Positions 26,844-34,272 of a stretch of DNA of 64,000 nt are shown here, piece after piece. Origin of the DNA: PALSA-505 sp963762615 (GTDB lineage Bacteria > Actinomycetota > Actinomycetes > Streptosporangiales > Streptosporangiaceae). Each line of letters starts with the position of its first letter. Position 1 is the stretch's first letter. Location: positions 1 through 64,000 of the forward strand of contig CAVXLG010000005.1 in assembly GCA_963762615.1 (NCBI GenBank), given 5' to 3'. The position numbers and the translations under genes were made by a program. The notes under the pieces were generated by a model. The model did no database searches, was not told where the DNA came from, and saw only the letters and a program-made list of their open reading frames with translations.

Positions 26844-27727
26844 GCCGCAAGTTCCCGGCTTGCCGCTATTTCTGGCAGGATGCCGGTTGGCCGCACCAGC
26901 AGGACGATGATCAGGATCACGAAGGCGACCGTGGTATTGTATTCAGGCTGGATGAAGACCGTGGAGATCTGACTCGCCATTCCGACGATCAGCGCCCCGA
27001 GCATGGCGCCATAGGGCTGGCCCACGCCTCCGAGCACAGCGGCGGCGATGATCGGCACCAGGAATTCGGTCCCGGTCGTGGTGTCGAATGTCGCCAGGTT
27101 CAGTACCAGGGTCACCCCGGCAAGGCCGCAAAGGGCGCCCGAGATCAGCCACCCGAGGTCGATGATGCGGCCTGTCGCGACCCCGGATCCCCGGGCGAGC
27201 ACCGCGTCGGCTGCCGTTGCCCGCATGGCCTTGCCGATCCTCGTATACCGGAGCAGCGCATGGAGGGCCAGCATGGTCACGATGGATAGGCCGATGATGA
27301 CGAGCTCGATCGAGGTGAAGACCATCGCGCCGAGATGGAACGAGCGGCCCTGGCTGAACGGGAGGCTGAAGAACGACGGGCCGATGAAGGCGAGCAGCCC
27401 GTTGTCGATCATCACGCTCACCGAAATCGCGACGACGATCATCCCGAAAACCCCGGTGCCCCTGCGGATGAAGGGGCTGAACACCACACGGTTTAGCGCC
27501 GCCGAGGCGACGGCCCCGAAGAGGGCTCCGGCGGCGACGGTGATGGCAAGCCCAGCGCCGGCCTGTGCCACCAGGTAGGCGATGAAAGCCGCGGCCGTCA
27601 TCACGCCTCCGTAGGCCAGGTTCAGCACGTTCGTCACGCCGAACTGCAGGGTGAAGCCAACTGCGGCGAGCGCCAGGATCGAGGCCGTGACGATCCCGAA
27701 TCCGATCGAGGCGACGAACTGGCTCAC
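26840..27727 (-). CDS. livH: Branched-chain-type ABC transporter permease (LivH-like)
   Basis: 295 residues from GTG 27727, only 7 bases after the stop of the binding-protein gene. A longer frame to 27943 overlaps that gene and is rejected. Seen: FGIVTASILALAAVGFTLQFGVTNVLNLAYGGVMTAAAFIAYLV (family N-terminal block), IGKAMRATAADAVLARGSGVATGRIIDLGWLISGALCGLAGVTLVL (cytoplasmic coupling loop), VLGGVGQPYGAMLGALIVGMASQI near the end. It forms the heterodimeric pore with LivM. Confidence 0.92.
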   Translation of the reverse strand: MSQFVASIGFGIVTASILALAAVGFTLQFGVTNVLNLAYGGVMTAAAFIAYLVAQAGAGLAITVAAGALFGAVASAALNRVVFSPFIRRGTGVFGMIVVAISVSVMIDNGLLAFIGPSFFSLPFSQGRSFHLGAMVFTSIELVIIGLSIVTMLALHALLRYTRIGKAMRATAADAVLARGSGVATGRIIDLGWLISGALCGLAGVTLVLNLATFDTTTGTEFLVPIIAAAVLGGVGQPYGAMLGALIVGMASQISTVFIQPEYNTTVAFVILIIVLLVRPTGILPEIAASRELAA

Positions 27728-27734
27728 AGCCCGG

Positions 27735-29042
27735 TCATCCCTGGGCGGCGGCAGCTTGCGCGGCGGTAATGACGCCGACGGGTGTCGTCTCGTTGATGCC
27801 GCACCGGACGGCATCGAAGCCGCCTGTCGAGTTGTGATAGCGGTTGAAGTCGACAGGTCCCATGGCGCCGACGTAGCGGATCTGATGACCAGCGGCAAGG
27901 GCCGCTTTGCCCTGGGCGAAGGTGTGCACGATGACCGCTCCACTGCGCGGCTGAGTAACGTCGAGAATGTGACTATTAAATACTGACGTTTTTACTGAGT
28001 GCGCCTGCAACATAGCTAGAGCCATGGTAACTGCACCGTCATATGGGTCCATAGCATAAGGGTCGGCAGTGTACTGCGACGCATTCTTCACCTGGGAGCG
28101 GGAAGAGAGCAGGGCGCTGTTGTAGGCTGACCATCCAGGACCGCGCGGCGGCGCATACGGCTGGATCGCGACGCAATTGTTTTTCAGCGCAGTCGCGCCG
28201 ATCGCCCCGCTCACCGCGTGAATCCAGCTCGGCTCCAGGATGACCTGGTCACCTACAATCGGCACGGGGCTCGACGTGAGGTTATGCAGCTCCGACATGA
28301 AGGTCGCGCCTGTCTGCGGGTCTATCTCCGTGAAGATGGCCTGGGGATGCGCGCTGAGGATCTGCTCAATCTCGGATCGGTAAGAGGACTGGTCCTCCGC
28401 CACCGCGAGGTTGGGGCTTATCAGCATGCCCAGATGCTTGTAACCGCTGACCAGGCCCGGGACCTGCGCCTGGCCGCCGACGCTGTTGCCGAAAAGCGCT
28501 GCCGCTTTCGAGTAGCCCTTCAGCTTCCCCCAGGCGGCCATCGCGTATCCGAGCTGGTCGTCAGCGGGCAGCGTCCGCCAGAAGTACTTGTACGAGCTCT
28601 TGTCGAATGACGGCTGGCCCGTCACGGGGAACATGGGAATCGACGACGCGTTGAGGATCGGCACAACGGCCGAGGCCTCGTCGGAGCTGGGCCCGAGCAC
28701 GCCGACGATACCGCTCGACGTCGCGAGCGTCTTCTCGATTGCCGGCACCGCGTCAGCGGGGTCGCCCTGCGTGTTCGTCGATGAGCACTGGAACTTGTGT
28801 CCGAGCACGCCGCCTCCAGCGTTGATCAACTTCACCGCTGGTACGCAGCCGGCCATCGTCTCCGGGCCGAACGGCGCATCCGGCCCGGTGAACGCGATCG
28901 CCACGTCGAACGTCAGCGGAGCATGGCTCGCCACGCCCCCGCTCCCCGAGCTACTGCTGCACGCCGCGGCGACCGTCGTGAACGCCGCCACCGCCACTGC
29001 GATCGTGGCTCTCCTGCTATTGCGTGCCCACATGAGGGTCAC
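27735..29042 (-). CDS. Extracellular ligand-binding lipoprotein of the ABC importer (LivK/Peripla_BP_6 type)
   Basis: A 435-residue lipoprotein. The signal peptide (RNSRRATIAVAVAAFTTVAAACSSSSG) ends in a lipobox A-A-C, anchoring it outside the membrane. The mature part is a type I periplasmic-binding fold: VAIAFTGPDAPFGPETMAGCVPAVKLINAGGGVLG, GVLGPSSDEASAVVPILNASSIPMF, FRTLPADDQ-like WRTLPADDQLGYAMA, DPYDGAVTMALAML. Cys in AGCVPAV, FQCSST and NNCVAIQ may form disulfides. The start is GTG 29042 overlapping the amidohydrolase stop, or ATG 29033. It decides the substrate of the importer, which is not known. Confidence 0.9.
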   Translation of the reverse strand: MTLMWARNSRRATIAVAVAAFTTVAAACSSSSGSGGVASHAPLTFDVAIAFTGPDAPFGPETMAGCVPAVKLINAGGGVLGHKFQCSSTNTQGDPADAVPAIEKTLATSSGIVGVLGPSSDEASAVVPILNASSIPMFPVTGQPSFDKSSYKYFWRTLPADDQLGYAMAAWGKLKGYSKAAALFGNSVGGQAQVPGLVSGYKHLGMLISPNLAVAEDQSSYRSEIEQILSAHPQAIFTEIDPQTGATFMSELHNLTSSPVPIVGDQVILEPSWIHAVSGAIGATALKNNCVAIQPYAPPRGPGWSAYNSALLSSRSQVKNASQYTADPYAMDPYDGAVTMALAMLQAHSVKTSVFNSHILDVTQPRSGAVIVHTFAQGKAALAAGHQIRYVGAMGPVDFNRYHNSTGGFDAVRCGINETTPVGVITAAQAAAAQG

Positions 29043-30487
29043 CTCTCCCTGTTGGCAGTGGCGATCCGCGTGATCTCGCGGAACAACTCGGATTCAGTGG
29101 GCCGGTTCGCCTGGTCGAGCGCGCTCGTTCCGTCGGTGAGAGTGACAGCAGCCTTTTCCCCAGCATTCTGCGAATCGTGCACCAGGTCATACGTGAGCAC
29201 TTCGGTCGAGAAGATCTGAGCCCTGTCAACCGGCCATGATGGGATGTCACCCGGTTCCCCCTCCCAGATGGCGCCGCGGCTGATGATCGTCGAGAGCCGC
29301 CTCCGATCCTGCAGAACGCGGATGTCAGCCACCGGGTCGCCGTCGACGACCAGCACGTCGGCCGCCATCCCGGGAGCGATGACGCCGAACTGGCCCTCTC
29401 CGTTCACGGCCAGCGCCGATCCCTCGGTCCCGGCCTGGATCGCCTCAAGCGGCGAAAGGCCGGCGTACTCCACGAGCAACTCGAGTTCCCGGGCATGCCA
29501 TTCACCGAATGGCGTCGCGGAGAAACCGGTGTCCGTACCCATCATGAACTTGACGCCGGCCTCGTGCGCCTTGTGCAGGGTCTCCGCGGAACGTTCCAGC
29601 ATGCGCTTCGTCCCATCTTTGATGGGCCTGGGGACACCGAACAGGGCGCCGTATTGCGACCAGTTGGCGTGCAGCAAGAGCGTGGGGCACAAGGGTGTCT
29701 TCGACTCGGCGAGCTGCTCGATGACCTCGTCTGTCATGAGGTTGCCGTGCATGACCCAGTCAACCCCGGCCCGCACCGCCGCACTCACCTCGGGCGCGCC
29801 GCGGGCGTGGATGGTCACCTTGCGGTGGAGCTGGTGCGCGACCTCGGTGACCCGGGCCATCTCGTCGTAAGTGAACGCCTGGAACTCGCCGTAAGGGCTA
29901 TCTGCCAGCTTGATCAGGTCGACGCCGTTCTTGACGTGCCGCCGTACTGCGGCCACCATCTCCTCGGCAGTGTTGGTGAGCAAGCCGACGCTTCCCTCTG
30001 GAACTCCGACCGAGGTCGGGTAGAAGTCTGCGATGCCATTGCTCGTGGTGAGGTACCGGCCGGCGGATGTCATCCGCGGCCCTTTCACCATTCCCCGCTG
30101 GATGGCATCGCGGATGGCGACGCCGATGTAGTAGCTGCCACCCGGCTCGCAGAAGGACGTGACGCCCGCTGACAGCATCTTGCTGACATTCCAGGCCGCT
30201 ATCAGCGTCCGCGACTCCGGACTGGTGTAAAGATCCTGCTCCTCCTGCGTCAGGCTCTCACCGTAGGTGAGGTGGCAATGGGCATCGATCAGCCCGGGCA
30301 TGACAGTCTTCCCGGTGGCGTCGATCGTCGTCAGGGGCTCACCGCGGGGAACGGCCTCGGCCTTGGCGCCGGCGCCGACGCTGATGACCTGATCACCGTG
30401 AATGAGGACCGGAGCGTCGTCGAGGGGCGGGCTGCCCCGGCCGTCGACCACCCGGCCGTGGTCGATGAGGATCCATGATTCGGTCAT
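29039..30487 (-). CDS. Metal-dependent amidohydrolase, paralogue 2
   Basis: 482 residues from ATG 30487, with GGGGTGAG upstream (a GTG at 30496 is an alternative). It has the same fold and motifs as the gene at 19942: GKTVMPGLIDAHCHLTYG (HxH), GVDLIKLADSPYGEFQAF, VTIHARGAPEVSAAV, VDWVMHGNLMTDEV, MMGTDTGFSATPFGEWHARELELL, FGVIAPGMAADVLVVDGDP. It shares long identical blocks with paralogue 1 (PGGSYYIGV, GRYLTTSNG, YPTSVGVP, KNGVDLIK), so the two came from a duplication. Two copies in one operon suggest successive hydrolyses or different chain variants of one substrate. The start overlaps the end of the gntR gene by about 95 bases. Confidence 0.9.
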   Translation of the reverse strand: MTESWILIDHGRVVDGRGSPPLDDAPVLIHGDQVISVGAGAKAEAVPRGEPLTTIDATGKTVMPGLIDAHCHLTYGESLTQEEQDLYTSPESRTLIAAWNVSKMLSAGVTSFCEPGGSYYIGVAIRDAIQRGMVKGPRMTSAGRYLTTSNGIADFYPTSVGVPEGSVGLLTNTAEEMVAAVRRHVKNGVDLIKLADSPYGEFQAFTYDEMARVTEVAHQLHRKVTIHARGAPEVSAAVRAGVDWVMHGNLMTDEVIEQLAESKTPLCPTLLLHANWSQYGALFGVPRPIKDGTKRMLERSAETLHKAHEAGVKFMMGTDTGFSATPFGEWHARELELLVEYAGLSPLEAIQAGTEGSALAVNGEGQFGVIAPGMAADVLVVDGDPVADIRVLQDRRRLSTIISRGAIWEGEPGDIPSWPVDRAQIFSTEVLTYDLVHDSQNAGEKAAVTLTDGTSALDQANRPTESELFREITRIATANRER

Positions 30488-31220
30488 AGTTCTCACCCCG
30501 GATCTCGGTTTCGGGCTGAGCGGGCTGGATACTGATGCGGGCGAGCCGGTCCTGTCGATCGTCTGCTGACAGCGACAGGATCCTCGGCACCCGTGATACC
30601 GAGTTACGCAGATGCGCTTCGACCACCGAATTCGCCCGCTCTCCGTCGCGGGCGCGAATCGCCTGGACGATCGCCCAGTGCTGCTCGCTCGCGGACTGCC
30701 GAAAGTCGTCCGCGGCCTGGAGCGCCAGCCGGACGTAAGGCTCTGACTGCGCCCGCAGGGTGCGGATGAGCGACGTCAACCGGTCGCTGCCGTTTGCCTC
30801 GGTCAGCCGCAGGTGAAATGCCTCGTGCCGGGATGAGTAGGTAAGCCCGGGCTCAGCGTCGGACAGATGATCCAGCATCGCGGCAAGCTCGTCCGCGAGC
30901 GCGGGTCCGCCGTGCTCTGCGGCCCTCCTCGCCGCCATCGCCTCAAGCGGGCCGCGGATGTCATAGATGTCCTGCAGGTCAGCGAGCGAAGGGCGGAAAA
31001 TTCTCGCGGAACGGGAATGCTCCTTCAGGAGCAACCCTTCGCCCACGAGAATCTGGATCGCTTCCCGGACCGGCGTGCGACTGACGCCCAGGGCGGCAGC
31101 GACTTCCTCCTCCCGGACCGAGTCCGCAGCGAACTCGCCGTACAGCAGCTGGCGTCGCAGCATGTCCGCCACCCTGGCGGCCGTCACCCGGCGCGGCTCG
31201 CCAGTTGTATCCGGGATCAC
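30393..31220 (-). CDS. GntR-family (FadR/FCD type) transcriptional regulator of the catabolic operon
   Basis: About 275 residues from GTG 31220. The N-terminal winged helix (residues about 10-75) reads VTAARVADMLRRQLLYGEFAADSVREEEVAAALGVSRTPVREAIQILVGEGLLLKEHSRSARIFRPS, the GntR consensus with V-S-R-T-P-V-R-E-A. The C-terminal FCD-like helical domain follows (DIYDIRGPLEAMAARRAAE, HEAFHLRLTEANGSDRL, HWAIVQAIRARDGERANSVVEAHLRNSV); His residues of this domain commonly bind a metal/ligand. The frame from TTG 31250 would place the operator inside the gene, and no ribosome-binding site is seen, so a leaderless GTG start is favoured. The last 30 residues overlap the amidohydrolase start and may be non-native. 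Likely an autoregulated, ligand-released repressor. Confidence 0.87.
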   Translation of the reverse strand: MIPDTTGEPRRVTAARVADMLRRQLLYGEFAADSVREEEVAAALGVSRTPVREAIQILVGEGLLLKEHSRSARIFRPSLADLQDIYDIRGPLEAMAARRAAEHGGPALADELAAMLDHLSDAEPGLTYSSRHEAFHLRLTEANGSDRLTSLIRTLRAQSEPYVRLALQAADDFRQSASEQHWAIVQAIRARDGERANSVVEAHLRNSVSRVPRILSLSADDRQDRLARISIQPAQPETEIRGENYDRIMDPHRPRPGGRRPGQPAPRRRSGPHSR

Positions 31221-31260
31221 ATACAGGATGGTATACGATCTTGGACACAAGTCAACGGCC
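31216..31260. promoter_or_regulatory. Divergent promoter/operator with GntR palindrome TGGTATACGA
   Basis: TGGTATACGA at 31229-31238 fits the FadR-subfamily GntR operator pattern (TnGT-n-ACnA). On the minus strand TTGACT (about 31257-31252) and TACCAT, 16 bases apart, give a -35/-10 pair whose start point falls on GTG 31220, so the operator overlaps the -10. The plus-strand gene at 31296 lies 58 bases away and would also be controlled. The promoter boxes are inference. Confidence 0.55.
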
Positions 31261-31295
31261 GCAAACGGACAGTGCGATCAGGAAGGAGCCGCGCC

Positions 31296-32336
31296 GTGCC
31301 GCCCTCTCACGTTCACTTCAATGGCAGCGTCAACCTGCCTGACACAGAGACGGTGATGCGCGAGATAGTGTCGCGGGTTCAGGCCGGCCTGCGCCGCATC
31401 CCTGATGGCGAGACCCGGGAACGCAGCGACTGGATCTCCTTCCAGCTGCAGAAGTTCCTCGATTCCCCATTCCTTGTCCCAGCCTTCCCGGACGACGATC
31501 CGGCGGAGCCATACCAGATGCCGCAGGTACGGCTGGCAGAGGAAGTCGATCCGGCGGATGTTACCTGGCCGGATCCCGGATATGCCGGGGTATACCTCGA
31601 GTCGTATGCGACGTTCGTCGCGCTGCGGCGCCAAGCGGTTATCCCCGGGCAGGTGCGCTTCCAGGTGCAGTACCCGACGCCGTTCGCCTCGATCAGCGCG
31701 TACGTCGTCGCCGAGCAGCGAGAGTCGCTGCTCGGCGCCTACACGCAAGCGATGTTCAGCGACCTGGACCGACTGCTGGCGACGGTCCCGCATGATGACG
31801 TGGCCCTGCAATGGGATGTCGCCGTGGAGTTCCGGCGCCTCGAGACGGGCATAACGGGCAGCTCGCAGATGTTCCACGCGATCGTCACCGGCTTGGCCCG
31901 ATGCGTCGACCAGGTGCCCGACGACGTCCCGGTCGGCTTGCACCTGTGCTACGGGGATTACGGTCATGAACATTTCAAGCAGCCGGAGTCGCTGGCACTG
32001 CAGGTCCGCGTGCTCAATGCGGTGACGGCTGCAGTCCGGCGCCCGATGAGCTTCGTCTCCTTCACCGTGCCCCAGTACCGACGCGACGAGGGCTACTTCG
32101 CACCGCTAGCCGGACTGGCCGCGAATCCGGACACAGAGCTCAACTTCGGCCTGGTGCCGTACCACCCCGCCGACCAGCCTCCGGGCACGACCGAGGAGCA
32201 GATCCAGCTCATCGACGCTGCCCTGGGCGGCAGCCGTCCCTGGGGCATTTGCACCGAGTGCGGGATGGGCCGCGCACAGCGAGAGGAGATCCCTGGCCTG
32301 CTCGATCTGCACCGGGAGATCATCAGTGCACGCTGA
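31296..32336 (+). CDS. MetE/UROD-like protein (cobalamin-independent methionine synthase C-terminal fold)
   Basis: 346 residues from GTG 31296, preceded by AGGAAGGAG at a good distance; the longer frame from 30867 overlaps gntR and is rejected. The protein begins SHVHFNGSVNLPDTETVMREIVSRVQAGLRRIPDGETRERSDWI. A TIM-barrel-like series follows: FQVQYPTPFASISAYV, LQWDVAVEFRRLET, DVPVGLHLCYGDYGHEHFKQPES, LNFGLVPYHPAD, ending PWGICTECGMGR. H-L-C and the C-x-x-C-G-M-G-R motif match zinc/thiol-binding positions of MetE-like methyltransferases. It might demethylate or transfer a C1 group in the pathway. It is divergent from gntR and shares its operator region. Confidence 0.72.
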   Translation: MPPSHVHFNGSVNLPDTETVMREIVSRVQAGLRRIPDGETRERSDWISFQLQKFLDSPFLVPAFPDDDPAEPYQMPQVRLAEEVDPADVTWPDPGYAGVYLESYATFVALRRQAVIPGQVRFQVQYPTPFASISAYVVAEQRESLLGAYTQAMFSDLDRLLATVPHDDVALQWDVAVEFRRLETGITGSSQMFHAIVTGLARCVDQVPDDVPVGLHLCYGDYGHEHFKQPESLALQVRVLNAVTAAVRRPMSFVSFTVPQYRRDEGYFAPLAGLAANPDTELNFGLVPYHPADQPPGTTEEQIQLIDAALGGSRPWGICTECGMGRAQREEIPGLLDLHREIISAR

Positions 32337-32451
32337 GCGATCATCGCTGACAGTTCGAACCGCTCCGGCGAATGCAGCGACTATATGGCCGCGGCCGAGC
32401 ACGTGCCGATCATGCCTCTTTGACATTCGGCGGGATTAGCCTGTGCCATCC

Positions 32452-33711
32452 TCAGTTGGATGACAGCCGATACTCCTCGGCCGGGCGCGCCGTTGGCACC
32501 TGGTTCAGGCCGCGTCGCCAGCTCGCCTGCTCATCGCCCGGGGCTGCGAGCGCGTCATAACCTTGTATCCAGGCCACGCGCTGGAGGATCTCGGCCACGT
32601 AAGCGTCGCGGCGCCGCGCGGCAGGCCCGTCCGGCAGGTGCAGCGCGGCCGATGCTGCCCACGACAGGAACTGTATCTGCCGGGTCCGCACTCGGCGCCG
32701 TACCTCATAGCGGCGCAACGCTGAGAGGATTTCGCTGGTGCCGCCCAGTTCCGCGGCCAGGATAGCGGCGTCCTCGATCGTCTGATTCGCGCCCTGGCCG
32801 TAGTGCGGGAGCATCGCGTGTGCTGCATCGCCCAGCAGCACAACCGGCCCCCGGCTCCAGCGTCCAAGCGGCCTGCGCGCGAACAAGCCCCAGCGCGGTG
32901 ACTGCGGCACGGCGCCAATCATCTCGGTGACGGCCGGGTGCCAGCCGGCGAACGCCTCCAGGTGCGCGCCGGGCTCGGCGGTCTCCATCCAGGCCGGCCC
33001 GGTCCACTTCTCGGGTCCCTCGATTACCGCGAGAAAGTTGATCATGCTGCCGTCGCTGATCGGGTAGTGCAGCAGGTGAGCACCGGGGCCGATCCAGAAC
33101 TGTAGGGTGCCGGGCTCAGGCAGGCTCGGCAGGAGTTCGACCGGGACCAGGCCGCGAAAACCTGATGTGCCTGAGTACATGACGTCATCGCCACCGGTAA
33201 CCCAGTCCCGGGCCTGCGAATGAACGCCGTCGGCGCCTATCACGACATCGGCGTCGAAGATTGCCCCGGACGAGCAACGCACCCGCATTCTTGAGCCACA
33301 ATCCTCGAGGGCCTCCACGTGACAGCCCAAATGCAGGTGCTCAGGCGCGAGCGCGTCCACGAGCATCCGCTGCAGCGCCCTTCGATGCAGGCCGAAAAGA
33401 GGCCCGCCGAATGTGTTGTGGTACCACTGGATATCTCGTGTGGCTGCGATCAGGTGGCCATCGCGGCCGTCGCGGTAGGTGAGCCTCGTAGGCTCGGCCG
33501 AGACTTCCGCCAGGCTCTCGCCCAGACCCAGGTGCTGCAGTACACGCGTACCGTTGGCATAAAGCGCGACGGCCGCACCGACCTCACCTAGCTCGGCAGA
33601 CTGTTCCAGGACTTCAGCGTCGATACCGCGACGCTGCAGCAGCAGCGCCAGCGTAAGTCCGCCGATCCCGGCTCCGATGATCACTGCCTGCGGGCTATGG
33701 GACGGCACCAT
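32452..33711 (-). CDS. FAD-dependent aromatic-ring monooxygenase (salicylate/3-hydroxybenzoate hydroxylase-like)
   Basis: 419 residues from ATG 33711, preceded by GGAGGAGGC; the upstream 14 residues to 33753 are discarded. It is a group A flavoprotein monooxygenase: N-terminal dinucleotide fold VIIGAGIGGLTLALLLQRRGIDAEVLEQ (GxGxxG...E), the DG motif ADVVIGADGVHSQARDW, and the GD motif PVVLLGDAAHAMLPHYGQGANQTIEDAAILA. These enzymes use NAD(P)H and O2 to hydroxylate a phenolic ring, opening it for cleavage. It converges with the MetE-like gene and is not in the operon proper, but nearby context fits aromatic catabolism. It could also belong to a secondary-metabolite route. Confidence 0.88.
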   Translation of the reverse strand: MVPSHSPQAVIIGAGIGGLTLALLLQRRGIDAEVLEQSAELGEVGAAVALYANGTRVLQHLGLGESLAEVSAEPTRLTYRDGRDGHLIAATRDIQWYHNTFGGPLFGLHRRALQRMLVDALAPEHLHLGCHVEALEDCGSRMRVRCSSGAIFDADVVIGADGVHSQARDWVTGGDDVMYSGTSGFRGLVPVELLPSLPEPGTLQFWIGPGAHLLHYPISDGSMINFLAVIEGPEKWTGPAWMETAEPGAHLEAFAGWHPAVTEMIGAVPQSPRWGLFARRPLGRWSRGPVVLLGDAAHAMLPHYGQGANQTIEDAAILAAELGGTSEILSALRRYEVRRRVRTRQIQFLSWAASAALHLPDGPAARRRDAYVAEILQRVAWIQGYDALAAPGDEQASWRRGLNQVPTARPAEEYRLSSN

Positions 33712-34272
33712 GCCTCCTCCGGATGGCGGCACATCGCAAATGCTGGGCAACACCTGCTGTCATTCACAGCACCCGGCTGAACAGAACGTACAACACTCGC
33801 AGGGCCTGGCAGAAGCGTCAAGCTAGTGAAGGCAGCCGTCAGGAGTGTGATCACGGGGTCTGTGGTCCAGTCGAGGATCAGGCGTCACGGCGGATACGGC
33901 CGGCTGCAAGCCGGGCAACCCGGGCGCGGCGCGGCCGACGCTGGACGAGGTGATTGCCTTGCGCGCCGGCCAGATAGCTACTGTGCGCCGGGTTGGCCAC
34001 GGAAGCTCGGCGAGTCGGAGGGTGATCGCCCAGAACGGGTGGCCGCGCTGGGGCGGTCGCGCAGAGTCAGATCACTGTCGCACCGCGGGCGGCGCCCGGC
34101 GTGACGCTCCGAGGGTCGCAGCGCAAACCCCGGGGTCTTGGACGAGAACGACGATCCCCCACAGGCTGGCGGGCAGAGGGAACAAGGTAGTGACCCGGGA
34201 CCGCGTTTCCCCTGTCGTGCCGACGGCAACACTGGCACCGACCAGTCAAGCCAACGCAGATAGGGAAGCGCG
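33712..34272. other. Divergent intergenic region between the monooxygenase and oxalate-decarboxylase genes
   Basis: About 560 bases without a supported gene. It probably holds both promoters. No palindrome matching the GntR site at 31229 was seen. A weak GGGAAG lies just upstream of 34273. Confidence 0.4.
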
